Program-made: the position numbers and the translations under genes
Part shown: positions 10,366 to 22,688 of the stretch, one piece after another
Layout of the letters: each line of letters opens with the position of its first letter
Numbering within the stretch: the first letter of the stretch is position 1
Source of the DNA: Spongospora subterranea
Taxonomy: Eukaryota; Endomyxa; Phytomyxea; Plasmodiophorida; Plasmodiophoridae
Assembly: GCA_900404475.1 (NCBI GenBank)
Contig: OUQQ01000006.1
Location: forward strand, 109,792 to 173,791
Direction of reading: 5' to 3'
DNA: 64,000 nt
The notes under the pieces: generated by a model
The model's database searches: none
The model's input: the letters and a program-made list of their open reading frames with translations, nothing else
Told to the model about the DNA's origin: nothing

Positions 10366-13347
10366 TTATGATGAATCATCTTCGGGAACATCCGCATCAT
10401 CGGAAACAGAGTTATTCTTGAAGTCTCCAGAATCATCAGAATCTCGCTGTGAATCTCTCTCGTCGACCTGGTGGTCATCAGGTTGTGTGTCGTACGATGC
10501 GTCACCCTCGGAGGTGCCGGCGTCGATTTTGGTGTCTGTAGGTGCCCCACTTGGGGTTTCTGTCAAGTGTGAACCCTGAAAGACATCTTCGCTGCCTGTG
10601 TCATTAGATACTGGATGTTGACGATCATTCTCATCTGTTGACGGTTCATCATTCAATGACTCCTTGGGTGCTTGCGAGTTTAAATTTGCAGATCTGCCAG
10701 CATGTTCTGCCCCGTCAGAAGCATCGTCACTGACAGGAGATGGGCCACCATCGACGGAACTGTTGCCAGCTTCGCTGCCTTGCTCCGATGACATGATGGG
10801 TGAAGCTTGGGAAGGATCTTTGTGATCTGGAATGCGGTTCTGAACGAAAAGTGTTAAACTCTTAACTAGGACTCTGCTGCTGATAATTTACCTCAGTTGT
10901 CGATGGCTCATCGTTTGATGACTTCTCATCCATTCGCAATATCGGATCACCTAATCCGACCGTCGAATCCGATTTGTCTGCCTGTGGCTCAACTTCAACT
11001 TCCGCAGAAGTCTGCAATGGAGCATTATCTCCACGCGATCCGCTTGATACGTCTAAATTTGATGTAGAAATGATGATATCTGGGATAATTGCGACAGTGT
11101 CTGAGATATTGTCAGCATTAACGCTTGGTTCGCTATCATCTGGCGCGGTCTCGGTCCCTATGTCGTTTAAAACAGTGTCCACTCCTAGATTGACAGGTGA
11201 ATCCGAAGCAGACACCGAGAAAGAATATTCTGTATCTTGATCCTGAGAAGCTCGCACTTCTTGGTTCGACGGCGAGAAATTTTCTAGAGAAGGTGAATCG
11301 ACCAGAGAGTGGGAATGAGCTGCTGACTTCATCGAATCCGTTGTTGACTCTTCCGCAGTATCGGGATGGGTGATAACTGGAATATTTTTTTGAGAGCTAT
11401 CGTCAATACTAAAATAAGTTCCCAGACGTCAAGCAAGAGATGACTGACCTGTCGTCATCAACAGCTGGATGACCTGGATTGGGTTTGATGAGCTCCGTTT
11501 CGGATATGGAAACGCGCCCACGGACGCCAACCGATTTACCAGCACTCAATGCCTCCGATGCTTGGAAATCAGTGGATTGTGGTTTACTTGACAACTCCTG
11601 TGCATTCTGAGGTTCCTCGCTTCGCAATTCAGTATCCTCCTGAAATGGATTCTCAGTAAGACCCAAAGGTCTCGCGATTGCTGAATGTCCTAGAATGTTG
11701 ATATATATTATTGTAAAGCACAACAGACCGAGTAAAATGCAATACCGAGTGTTTCGGACGCAAAATGATCATCAACACTCGAACGACTCCGTTGAGGGTA
11801 ATCATCAATGACGGAAATTACATCTGATTTAGACGATTCCGGACCCGGCATCCATCGTTTACCAAACTCAGAAAACGAATATATCTCCGTTTTGAACTGC
11901 GAGAACTGGGAAAATAGAACTGCGAAGATGCCAAATTCATAGGCGCCATAGAAAACAGTCATCAACGTTAATAAAAAGAGTATTTTCCATATGATGCCTG
12001 TAAAACACAGTTAAAGTTGAATTTCCATTTAATGCGGAGAAATGCGAGCATACCTGTCGACGACCGCGACATGATAATTTCATGGGACATATCAGCAGAA
12101 ACAGATACAATTTTATCATCGTTAGGGGAAAAATCCATTCCTGTCTGAGGAAAACTGAAATGATTGATCCCAAGTTAATCAAACGAACTTTGAAAAAATA
12201 TTAACAGGTCCTACTCATGTGACACTCGTTGCTTTCCGATTATTGATAATGTACTTGTGCTAAGCGTGTATATAGTGCAATTGTTCTTTACTGTGGCGAC
12301 GGCTAACAGCGATCCATCATGGCTCATACGACCAGATACAGCTGATTTATCATCCAAATTAACCTGTAAATACAAAAAAATCAGACGGTTACCAATTCTC
12401 ACTTCTCTTGGATACAAACCAGTTTTATGATAGTCCCAGAACTAACATCCCACATTGCTAAGATACTGCCTCGTGAAGGTGAGTTCAACCATGTGAACAG
12501 CGTATATTCATCTGATAAGGAGAACGCACATCCTCGAAACTCCATATCTCGGTACGATAAAGTCCACATCTTTGTGTGATCAGAGTGCCACACACTGCAT
12601 ATCCGCTCTTTAGACGTAACTGCCATTAGATTTCCACTGCAATTGAACGAAATTGATTGAATAACGTTTGCATGATGCTTGAACTGGTTCATGCGGCCAA
12701 ATGAAGGATATCTGAAAGTTCTGACAATCCGGTCTTCACCTCCGCCAGCTAGCATGGTCCCAAGGGGGTCGAACGCAACGCATGCCTGTTGACATTGCAT
12801 CTCAACTCACCGTCAAAGCGACTCAAATCATGATTTAACCTGATAGGGATTATCTTCTGAGAAATCCGATTTAAGCCGTTCAACAGTAATCAGAGTGGAC
12901 GTCTTTGAATCCCATTGAATTATATAAGTAAATTCACCGATCGCACAAGCGAACACGCTATCCTTCGGTTAGTCAATGTCAGTAAATGGAGAGAATGGGC
13001 ACAGCAAGACGTCCACTGCTTACCGTCGGATGAGCTGCTATGGCAACGGCTAACTTATCGTGCGTATCAAGATAACCAAAAGGGCACAATATGCCCTTAC
13101 TAGTTATACGATTTACGGTCTGCACAAAAGCACCGGTCAATTGAAAAAACATAGAGCTGATTAGTGTTGTTCATACAATCCCACTTCTTATGCCAGTTCC
13201 TTTAGTCCCACCACCACCGGCTACCAAAACAATCCCTGTCTTTTTGCACCAATTAACGGCGAAAGCGGGCATACGAAGATATTCGCTGGCTTTATCTGGC
13301 GGAACTGATATGTATCTTGGCCATAATTCATTCCGGTCCCCGTTCAT
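10366..13347 (-). CDS. SEC12: SEC12/PREB-like Sar1 guanine nucleotide exchange factor
   Basis: Multi-exon gene. The N-terminus carries the SEC12/PREB K-loop region VLVAGGGGTKGTGIRSG after MPAFAVNWCKK. It is followed by WD40-like blades (IAIAAHPT, CVAFDPLGTMLAGGGEDRIV, SISFNCSGNLMAV, MAVTSKERICSVW, SHDGSLLAVATV, FSPNDDKIVSVSAD) and a single transmembrane segment near 12,000-11,940 (IIWKILFLLTLMTVFYGAYE). After the membrane span come at least 350 residues very rich in Ser, Asp and Glu, spread over exons ending at 10366. SEC12 is an ER membrane protein that loads Sar1 with GTP to start COPII coats; the tail would be lumenal. I chose the in-frame ATG at 13347; the methionine at 13272 is an alternative. 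Exact internal splice sites between 13200 and 13050 are not settled. Confidence 0.8.
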
Positions 13348-13875
13348 ATTGTCGATGCTGTCGTGAAGATTGTCGGTTTATAATTGAAACCACTGAACCG
13401 GATAGTGCGGAACTCCGCCGATACGTCTTGGTAAAAATCTGGATTCACAATGGAATGGGGCTCGGCAGGGCATCCTCTCAATGGACGACCTTCACACCAA
13501 TAATCGGTACAGTCGATGATCGGGGCATTACCTGCCTGTTCAGCATCGCGTATATCTAACGACCCGACACTAAACCACAAACGATGTTCAAATGAGGTTG
13601 TGATCAGTAGACTGCTGCATAACGCAACCATACAGGCGCAGATTAAAAAAACTGCGATCGCGTTACAGATTGATTTTATATCACGAGAATGAAACGAGAA
13701 CAGCGATTTCTACAGACGAATGTGTTACTCACATCACAGACACATAGAACCTGTAGAACCACATGTAAAGTCCGTGACTCGCAAATTTGATTTCTGTTTG
13801 ATCAGAGATTATATTATTCGCGGAGGTCAACAACCAGAGACTGCATTCGAACTCGTCAATACCCAGATAGGTTAT
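13348..13875. promoter_or_regulatory. Divergent promoter region between SEC12 and NOT4
   Basis: About 530 bp between two start codons that point away from each other. The region must hold both promoters. An open frame continues upstream of the NOT4 ATG to 13720 but shows no conserved protein sequence. No clear TATA box or repeated motif was seen. Confidence 0.45.
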
Positions 13876-15860
13876 ATGGTTAAGGGGAGGCTTGCCCAAT
13901 CCGGCGAAGAGGAAAGCGATGAGCAATGCTGTCCTCTGTGCATGGAAGAGTTCGATTTAACAGATAGGAGTTTCCACCCTTGCCGGTGTGGGTATCAGGT
14001 CTGCCTGTGGTGCTTCCACAATATCAGGGATAAACTGGGCGGTTTGTGTCCTGCATGCCGGAAACCTTACGACAGCAGCTCTTTCCAGCAGCTGGATCAT
14101 GACCTTTTAGCTGCCGCGACAGCCGATCGTCGAAAGAAAAGGGACCTGCAGAGATTGGGGAAGACACACGCGAAACCTGCTTCAACAGCGGATAATCATC
14201 GTGATATTGCAGCTACAGATCGATCCGTGTTACAAAATGTTCGTGTGATGCAGCGGAATCTTGTCTATGTGACGGGGTTGATTCCTTCGATTGCCAAGGA
14301 CGAGATTTTGCGGAAAAAGGAGCATTTCGGCCGTTTCGGTCGAATTGTTAAAATCGCGATCAACAGAAAAACAGGTGGCACGAATTATTCCGCGTATGTG
14401 ACTTTCAAAAGGAACAATGATGCGGCGGATTGCATCTCTCATATCAATGATCTCATTCACGAAGGGAAATCCACCATGAGGTTTGTCGTGTCTGTTGTTT
14501 ATTATTGCTTTTGCGCTAATAAATATGTAGGGCGACGTTTGGAACAACGAAATACTGCTCTTTTTTTCTGCGCCACGTCGTCTGCAACAACTCGAGCTGT
14601 TTATATCTCCATGAACTCGCCCGTGAATCGGAGTGTTTTACGAAAGAGGATTTACAGCATGAAGTGCAGATGGATGAGTTCGAAATGGATCACCACACTT
14701 CCGACACCGTCGCTGACGCTCATTTGAAAACTGAACCTGCTGCCCTTATTACTGAAAAAGACATCTGCACCAGGACGGTACAATATCCCGAAATCGTCGC
14801 AAAAGTGCCAATTGTGGCTCCTGTTGCTACTGAAAATGTCAAAAGTGCTCTTTCGTCAGAACCACCATTAGGTTTATGTCGAATGGTATCAGCTGCGACT
14901 CAATACCAAGAAGAATATCAGCAGCCCTCGCTACCAGAGGTCGATTATCTGTTACCCGGCATATCTGCTTTAGGCCTTGGGAAATCGGATTCGGTAATGT
15001 GATTTTTTCCGTTATATTGCCGGTAAAAGCTCATTTCATTATTGCAGAGTCCGTTTGGCTGGGAAGCCAATAGGAATCCTTCATGGAGCACAGGATATGG
15101 CTCTGCTATATCACCACCATCGGTATCGCCACCGTCTACATCACCTCCAGATTCGCCCCGTTCACAGTTCCGTGTAGAAAGGCAGAACGTGTTCAGGTCG
15201 CTGCTACCCGACATCGATGTCTCATTCATGCCGAACCGGGGCCTAAGGTCCTTGGACTATAATTTATTCGCTGGGCCAGTTTCCAATCCTGCCGTAACAA
15301 CGACTCAAACTGCAATTCACGCTCCGATTCGACCTCCTGTACAACTGCAGCGCCGTGTTATATCTCAGACAGGAGTATCCGACGGTTTAGGGCGTCCGCA
15401 ACCTGGTCAGCCCCTTCCGCCTCCTTGGGATTCTTCAGTGTCACCATTGGATGGACGCCGGTGTAGTGCGTTTCCTGGATATGGTTACGATTCCACAGGC
15501 CGTGCTCCCTTTTCAGACAATGTTTCCCGATCTCCGCCTCCTGGGCTGTCAGCTAGGCACGAGCTGCATGATTTTCAAACAGCGACAAGGCTTGATAATC
15601 ACCCGCCAGGTCTTGGTCCTAGGAATATGTATCATGGTCCTATATTCAACTCGCCACCGGAATATCTATCCCCAATGGCTATCGCTGCAAATTCTAGTGG
15701 CCGAGCACCGGAGCTGAATGCCTTCGCTCCCTCGGATCGTCTAAGACCGAACGACTTCCAAGCAGTGCCATCCCAGTTTCCTCCTTCAGTTGGCACACCC
15801 AGGTTAATTCAGCGTCCTTCCGTGGAGCCCGTTCCTCACATGAGCGGCGCACGGTTTTGA
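13876..15860 (+). CDS. CNOT4: CCR4-NOT E3 ubiquitin ligase NOT4/CNOT4
   Basis: Exons 13876-14480, 14531-14993 and 15048-15860 give 626 residues. The N-terminus has the C4C4-type RING of NOT4: CCPLCMEEFDL, FHPCRCGYQVC, CLWCFHNI and GLCPACRKPY (residues about 18-70). An RRM follows with LVYVTGL and SAYVTFK (about 125-205), then the CCCH-like zinc finger ATFGTTKYCSFFLR..C..CLYLHE. The rest is Pro/Ser/Gly-rich and disordered, as in other NOT4 proteins. NOT4 ubiquitinates stalled-ribosome and other targets as part of, or next to, the CCR4-NOT deadenylase. The start at 13876 places the RING 17 residues in, as in homologues; the longer ORF start at 13720 has no homology. Confidence 0.92.
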
Positions 15861-15971
15861 AGTTAATACAACTCCCAATAATCAGTTTTACGTTTTTAAC
15901 AGGTTCGCTGTTTTGCATCCTACTGGTGTTTTGACACATCAAGCGACAATATCAATGTAAATTCAGTAGAA

Positions 15972-16873
15972 CTAGTTTAATGTTAGCGCATTGCGTATTA
16001 CGTCAGAAAATTGTGAGCATCCATCAAGACAAAGTTCAACCATATCTTTCATCTGCAAGTCTGAAGCATGCCCGCCCATGTTGAAATGTGTCACATTTTG
16101 CCTAGATTGCATAAATCCAAGGCTGACCGTGGCTTTCATCTTGGGAACATCGCACGACCTTGGATCCAAAATGGTTCGTCCGTCAGGTGTCAGTCCTGCA
16201 AATACGGCAGTAACTAGGTCGAACATTTCCACACCAGCGTCTGCAATCGCTGCTGACGCACACGTTAATGCCGCCTCGAAATCGCCACCGTCGTTCTCCA
16301 ACACCAAGATATATATCTCAAGTACTGCTTTCGGAAAGGTATCCAACCTAACGGCTTCATGTAAGGCCTTTTCAACTGTAATTCAAATTTTAGATGCGAA
16401 TCAAAATCTGATATAGAACTGGATAATTTACTCGAGCGAGAAAGAAACCTTTCTCTCTCAGACTGGCCTGCTCTTCGTGGCCGAGCGCCTTGATCAGCGA
16501 ACGTGGCATATTTATAGTCGCACCAGAGTATTCCATTTTCGCTGAACGCCATTGACTTCTTGGTCTGTCGCGGGCCATAACATGAGCAAATAACCTGTAG
16601 CCATATCATCAAACAGAAAAAATGAACCAAAATGCCAAAATTACTTTGGTGGAGCCACCATTGACGCTCTGAAGCTCAATATAGGCCGATCCTGTAGCCT
16701 CACTGATGATTCCTGTTTTTAGAACTGATCAATTTAGCGAGGCAATTCCAGAGAACAAACAAAGCCCAAGCGTCCTCACAGGTTTGGCGAAGGGCGCTAT
16801 GGGGGCGCTGTTCAGGGATCGGATCAAACGTGTCCCGGTATTGAGGTCGATACGAGGCTCGAATATGCGACAT
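15972..16873 (-). CDS. MTR3: RNA exosome subunit MTR3 (EXOSC6), RNase PH-like
   Basis: Four exons (16873-16780, 16724-16645, 16594-16432, 16375-15972) give 246 residues. RNase PH fold landmarks are KTGIISEATGSAYIEL, TKVICSCYGPRQTK, the Arg-rich turn ARPRRAGQSERER, LEIYILVLENDGG and AIADAGVEMFDLV. The last of these matches EXOSC6 (ALADAGVEMYDLV) better than RRP41. MTR3 is a catalytically inactive ring subunit pairing with RRP42 in the exosome barrel, acting in the nucleus and cytoplasm on RNA 3' ends. All introns are 50-56 bp. The first exon start is supported by the in-frame ATG and a phase that fits only one acceptor. Confidence 0.85.
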
Positions 16874-17212
16874 TGCAGGAAGGAAAGAAGGAGTAATTGC
16901 TTCCCAAAGGGATCAGGAATATCCGCTTTGATCTCGGGCGAAAAACCTTGATGTCCGTGACAAAATACTGCGCGAAGTACCAAAACTCGGCAACCAACAT
17001 GATATCGCACATCTGGACAAAGACGAATGATCTCATACATTCAAACGCAACGATGGGTCACGTCACTTTATCAGCGCTGAGCCTTTCTTATAAAAGTGGG
17101 ATTTTAAAATGTGATGTTTAAGGTCCAGTAGCATCCGACAACGTGATGTTTCGACAAGACCGCAAATGTGGCGACACCGTTTTCATGGCGACCAGTTCAT
17201 AAATAGGAGTAA

Positions 17213-18945
17213 TTATATATTAGCATTACTGCGATGTTGCGCCAAAACATCATAAGGAGCCCACATTTGTTTCAGCTGGCTGACCCGATTCAGTTGGTAT
17301 TCTCGGGGTTCGTCTTTAGCGCGAAGAAAGATCTCAGCCGCCTCTTCCAGCAACCCGCATATCACCTGTCGCCCAAAATCTCTGGAAAATTTCTTCTCAT
17401 TTTCGATAACATGGGCGAAACCTGAAGAGCTGCCGAATTCAACACTAAAAAACGGAAACCCTGCGGGAATAGATTGCCGAATATTTTTCGATGGATTCAA
17501 CTCAAAAAGCTTCTTGTGAGATGACCATTCTTCGTCACACTCCAACAGGCCTTTTTTGAAATAGCCGGGACCATCAGCAAACATTTCGAGATCCATCGGA
17601 ATACACTCAACTACAGCGTGCCGATTTTTCGTTGAGGAGGTTTCCAGGAAGACCACACCCTGCGAGCCAGATGCAAACATCTTGGTCAGAGCCCGTTTTA
17701 GCGATTGGATCTCATCAAAAGTAGCCTCGTCCATTACGGTGGACGACACAACGTGTTCATTTGGGACGATAAAACAATGCCCTAAACCCATTGGAGGCGT
17801 CGATGGAACGCTAAGATAGCAGAATTTGCCAAAAGCCACGATCAAATGGCGTTGTATACGGCGTCCCTCCAAACATTGAGGACATTGTTCCACTTGATTA
17901 ACCGATTTTTGGTGTTCTCGTAGAGCCAGCTTTCGGTCCATCTGATCATCTGATGTGATGTGTCTTTTCTTTGCGGATTCACGGCGAAAGTCATCACTTG
18001 AAGCTGCATCGAATTGATCATCCGTTGACATCAATTTCCGTGAACTCTTGATAGACTGCATGGCCGAATCCATATTATATTCCGATCTCGATTGCAGTCG
18101 TTCATATTTGACAAGAGAAGCAAGGTCATCCTTGTGTTTTGCCGATTGACGTAGCAGAACCGGCCGTCCAAGCTCATCTAATTCATTCAGCACCTCAACA
18201 CGAGGGTTGCTTGTGAATTGCGCGATTTGCTTCTGTATCCGATCGTGGGTCGCCATATCATTGGCCAGTTTAGCACGAAGAGCGTGGGCTGCCAACGCAT
18301 TGAGGTCCGGAACCTCTTCAGAATTAGACGCAGCTTCCGCAGGAATCGAAACAGAACGACGATCATCATGGCGGTTATTGAGGACGTGAGATGACGCGTT
18401 TCTTTGTACTGATCTTTCGAGCTGGCGATTAGGCGACGGCATTGCCGCTTTCTCTGATGCACTTTGTTCTTCAGCGCGACGACGCTGCCTCCTTCTCCAG
18501 CTGGCACCACCATCTCCTACTTGAATAGTGTCCTTGGATGAAACCGATCGTGACGCCAGGTCAACGGGTGTATATTTAGGAGCCGCCACCGCCTCAGCAG
18601 CATCTGGTTTCAGAAACCTGGGCGCCGGGAGATCCGCGCCCGTCATCCATGATTCCCGCTGACATTCAGGCGACCCCGACTTATGATGATCCTGAGCCTT
18701 ATCGGCACCAGCAGCAGGTTTGATCTTAATGCCAGACAACATCAAATACTCTGGATGGCCAGATTCGGCCGACAATCCCCTGTACGGACTTCTCCCACCC
18801 GTTGAACTGACCCACACTCGTTCGCCATTTGTGTCTTGATCATTGTTCAGGTTTCTGCTGTTTATTAGGGATATACACAACGAAGTGTCAAGAGCGCTCG
18901 GTAGAAAGCGGCAAGAAACAGAAGTCACTCTTTAAATGGCTGCAT
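17213..18945 (-). CDS. CWF19L2: CWF19-like splicing factor
   Basis: A 17-nt first exon (18945-18929) and one long exon (18857-17213) give 553 residues. The basic N-terminal half is low in complexity. The C-terminal half holds the two CwfJ domains: a zinc-binding, HIT-like segment with CPQCLEGRRIQRHLIVAFG, YLSVPSTPPMGLGHCFIVP and HAVVECIP, then the second domain with KKGLLECDEEW, IPAGFPFFSVEFG and REFGRQV-like text near the end (WAPYDVL). It lacks the metallophosphoesterase-like N-terminus of the CWF19L1/Drn1 branch, so CWF19L2 is the better match. Cwf19 joins late spliceosomes and helps intron-lariat handling. The tiny first exon is inferred from reading frame and splice consensus. Confidence 0.85.
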
Positions 18946-19406
18946 TGACGCTAAAAATACCGTCCATGGTTTAGGACACCGTCAATTCCCGTTTTTTGCC
19001 ACTACAGAAGGATTAGTCGACGATAATGTCATCATCGCCTGTTGCGACGATATTGATGGCAGAGATGACGTTAGACATTCTCGGGAGATAATATCGGCTT
19101 TGAAGTTGCGACCTCTTCGTCGCCGATCACTTGTGCAGCGCATAACTCACAGACAGCCAGCAGACGGCTTTTGAATAAAGTGACACTTAGCCATGCGATG
19201 TTCGAAAACGTACCGCCAAAAGCAAACACTATGCGCTGACCTTTCAACAAGAATATTGCCATACTCGATGTCATATGACGATGAAAACCGGGTGTGTAGT
19301 AAATGATGTCAGAAATTGTATGTAATTGATGTCAGAAATGAGCAGCAATTCCAAGTTTTCAAAACTGTGCTGAAGTCTCAGCAACGAATGCGTAGAATAA
19401 CGGTTG
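18946..19406. other. Intergenic region with one short minus-strand ORF
   Basis: About 460 bp upstream of CWF19. A 67-codon minus-strand ORF (19274-19071) starts MTSSMAIFLLKGQRIVFAFGG. It could be the first exon of a small membrane protein but shows no recognised family and no clear continuation. Otherwise it presumably contains the CWF19 promoter. Confidence 0.3.
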
Positions 19407-19686
19407 ATCTACATGGGTTTCGCCTGTAGCGCCCCAATGGCAATCTATCTCAGTCTGTTTCCACCGTCCATATCCGGCTATCAACAGCACGTTACGATTG
19501 CACTGACTGGCTGTTAGTGTTTCATCACGTATCGTGTACTGTAGCTGNATCTACATGGGTTTCGCCTGTAGCGCCCCAATGGCAATCTATCTCAGTCTGT
19601 TTCCACCGTCCATATCCGGCTATCAACAGCACGTTACGATTGCACTGACTGGCTGTTAGTGTTTCATCACGTATCGTGTACTGTAG
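19407..19686. repeat. 138-bp direct duplication around a single N (assembly join)
   Basis: Bases 19407-19544 recur at 19549-19686. The join carries three extra bases (CTG) and one N at 19548. The repeated segment lies in the 5' part of the lipase locus. No substitution was seen between the copies. As at the two earlier joins, this looks like an unmerged contig overlap. Confidence 0.85.
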
Positions 19687-20376
19687 AGGGTTCCGCCTCC
19701 AAGACATTCGGGTCTTTATTGCACAACAGAGATCTAATCCGTCAATTGTAATATCGTTATCGTTCCGGTATTGACATCGATCTCATACCTCAGCGATATC
19801 GACCGATTCATCGATGATTGGGGATTCAACTTCTCTGATATCGATGATATTATTGCCGATTTGAAATTCACCCAAACAAGATGGCCACCTAGCGTTAATG
19901 ATTCTACAGTCAATCATGGGTTCCTTTCCCATTATTTTGCTTTGGAAATGGATATTAAGCAGATTCTGTCAAAGATTTTGCAGAAAATCCCAGGTAATGG
20001 TTTCGCCAGAACCGTGCGGTCGTTGCTGACCAGTCCAGACCCGATATTTGTAATCACTAGCCATTCATTAGGCGGTGCAACCGCGATCTTAGCTGCCGCT
20101 GCCTTACAAAACCTTGTCAGCAACTCAATTCTTACACATTAGGAAGTCCACGTGTACGAAATGTTGCATTCGCAAGTGTATTCATTACAGGAAGAGATCA
20201 CGTGAGCACATCGAGCAAAGTTACGCAGCGGCTAACTTCTCTCAAGCTATTCCGGATCATCCACGACCATGATATTGTTGCTCATGTCCCTACATGTTCC
20301 TGGTATCCATGGACTGATTGATGAATGCCAAGGTGTGGATTATTCTAGGCACAGCCCTATTGAGGTGTTCTTCTAA
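19660..20376 (+). pseudogene. Class 3 lipase, frame-broken copy or error-laden locus
   Basis: Pieces of one lipase_3 domain lie in order but in different frames. SNPSIVISLSFR (about 19735-19767) is the strand before the oxyanion region. Next come DWGFNFSDIDD and the nucleophile elbow TSHSLGGATA (about 20060). SYTLGSPRVRNVAFA follows in another frame from about 20118. Then comes HDHDIVAHVP (catalytic His region), and a third frame from about 20302 gives GIHGLIDECQGVDYS to a stop at 20376. The frame changes near 20105-20118 and 20290-20302 look like one-base indels, one beside an AAAA run. A 26-nt GT-AG segment (19768-19793) separates the first two blocks. Either the gene is decaying or the consensus is poor next to the contig join. 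The N-terminus is not resolved. Confidence 0.6.
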
Positions 20377-21427
20377 CTTGGAGATTACCGCTTTATCTTA
20401 CTACACTTCTACAGATTCTTTATAATGCTGACATGTCTCAACATAAGGTCTGCGATCTGATCAACGGTGAAGATCTATCATGAGCCGATTTCTTTTTCAG
20501 AGCCGCCTATTCCATTCTTCAACATTTGACGTACTTCAATTTCAGAGTTAGCAGTCCCGATTTGATTCCACCGATATCGCCGTTGGGGCCAACGACCCTG
20601 ACGCCGCGTGAAGACTGTTATTGTTCTGGTTTTTTTAGGTACACTACAGTACATTGCCAGACATCTCTACTCGACAATTGTCTGCTTCAGTCAGGTGTCG
20701 ACATAATCCATTCAATGTTTAGCCGTAATGGTGTCTCATGTAGTGCTTGCAACTATCCCAATACAATTTGATGAGATGAACTCGCAATGGAATCTTGGTA
20801 GATTGAAATCTTGACGCCATCACACACTGACCACCCTTTGTGAGGTCGTTAGAACCGGTCAAGCATGTATTCGAACACTTTTCGCACACCTGCCGCTTTT
20901 CCCATGATTTGATCAACACGATTTCCGTTTTATCACAGAACCAGCCATTGCGATTCGGGTTTACATTGTTCGCGCCGTCACTGAGATCTAATCGTGTAAT
21001 AATCCAATCGTCAGGAGCCAATATATGCGTTGTGGCCATCGCTCGATGCGGTTAGTGAGTGGTGTGAACAACAGTTCGCGCCTGAACTGCAGAGAAGTGT
21101 CCGCGATCGCCCACAGCATCATGATGGTGCCCTAAGTTCACATCGTTTATTGGTCAAAAAACTGAATGTTCCAACATTCAGAGATTTTCTTCCATGACTG
21201 AAATAAAACAACAGATCAACTTCGAGGTGCAGATGGCCAAGGTGATTCGCTCGTTGACATCACTTCTTTGTTGTGTGACTGAAAATACGACACAGATGGC
21301 GTAAATAACTCTTCAGTGTGTGTGACAAGTTAGAAACCGAAATAAACCAACGGCGTCGGGAGATTCCTGACGATTGTTCGGAGGACAGCAGGGAGAGGCT
21401 GGCAAGGGGGATTTACAGATACAAACA
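20377..21427. other. Region with an uncertain Cys-containing minus-strand ORF
   Basis: About 1 kb between the lipase remnant and IFT46. The only coding-like stretch is minus-strand 21039-20719 (106 codons), with NGWFCDKTEIVLIKSW and a cluster of cysteines (VCEKCSNTC). A splice donor could lie near 20837. I do not recognise a family, and neither start nor end is supported by homology. The last 100 bp before 21428 must hold the IFT46 promoter. Confidence 0.3.
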
Positions 21428-22651
21428 ATGAGTGAATCTGAGCGAGAGAGCAGCCCATCGCAAGATCATCATGGGTATAGTTATGGTGGACGCATTCCAC
21501 CAGGAAAGGTTCCATAGGGCGTTCTGGTATTTGTGAAATCAACACCCCTGACAACGGTTTCCAGACATTGCTCGTGCCCAATCAGCATCATGATGAAGCA
21601 GTGGACCTGAGCGATGGCGCATCCTCCTCCCATTCCTCCCCTGAGCATAGGAACTTCGCCCGATCAACAGGTATTCGGCACTAACGTCGAACGATCACCG
21701 TATTAACAATGAGGTGATTAGGAGCGTCCCCAGCACCATCAGTTCAATCGGTAAGGTTTGTTCGCGACTTGTATTATTATTGCTAACGATGATCGTCTAC
21801 AGAAATCGTAAGCGATAGCGACATTTGATCGTGGAGAATTCATGATTTCAATACCTCATAGACAGGCAGAGACATATGAGGATGGAGAAGATGACGATGA
21901 CGACGATGATGATGAGCTTCATCCACATCCGCCCCCGACATCCAACCCGCTAGCGAATTCACCGGATCCGATCAACCCGAACGTGTCGGCCGAGATCAAC
22001 GACCTGTTCAACTACATCGGCAGATATATTCCACACGAGATCGACCTGGAAACCACCTTGGACCCGTTCGTCCCCGACTACGTGCCATCGGTTGGCGATA
22101 TCGACGCGTTCATCAAAATCCCTCGGCCAGATGGCAAACCGGACGGTCTGGGCCTTGTCGTGTTGGACGAGCCCTGTGGTAATCAGACGGATCCGACCGT
22201 CCTCGACCTGCAGCTCCGGGTCACGTCGAAACAGACGTCATCGACGACCCCGATCACCGTTAGGAGCATCGAGAACGCCGATAAGAACCCGAAGAACATC
22301 ACAGCCTGGATCACGAATGTCCAGGAGTTGCATAGGCAGAAACCGCCCCCGACCGTATCCTATTCGCGGGTGATGCCCGAGATCGACGACCTCATGCAGG
22401 TGTGGCCGATCGAGTTCGAAACCCTTCTGAGTCAGGTCGACCTGCCCGGTTCCGATATCGAGCTGGACCTGGAGAACACGGCACGGTTGGTGTGCGCCCT
22501 GATGGATATTCCTGTGTATAATAGTCTCAAGGAATCGCTTCATCTCCTGTTCTCGCTCTACATCGACTTCAAAATGCAGAACATCTCTGACGATCTTAAG
22601 AACTCCCGACCTGACCCGATGCAGCGAATTGAACATATTGAAGGGCAATAA
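21428..22651 (+). CDS. IFT46: Intraflagellar transport protein 46
   Basis: Exons 21428-21508, 21565-21670, 21722-21750 and 21866-22651 join in frame to 333 residues. The last exon alone identifies IFT46: DLFNYIGRYIPHEIDLE, FVPDYVPSVGDIDAFIKIPR, PDGKPDGLGLVVLDEPCGNQ, ENADKNPKNI..WI, ELHRQKPPPTVSYSRVMP, and LHLLFSLYIDF. The N-terminus is acidic with a poly-Asp run and a DEAVDLSDG segment, as in other IFT46 proteins. IFT46 is a peripheral subunit of the IFT-B complex needed to carry outer dynein arms into the flagellum. The upstream exon joins are inferred from phase and GT-AG ends; the third intron (115 bp) is longer than the rest. Confidence 0.93.
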
Positions 22652-22688
22652 CTGCCCCTGAAACTTATCATAAACCACTAGTCGTTCT

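Noticed and set aside
13720..13875. Upstream extension of the NOT4 ORF
   Set aside because: No homology, and the RING then starts far from the N-terminus. The ATG at 13876 fits the family.
16729..17040. 103-codon minus-strand ORF over MTR3 exon 1
   Set aside because: Different frame from the conserved exon; the correct frame starts at 16873 and splices in phase.
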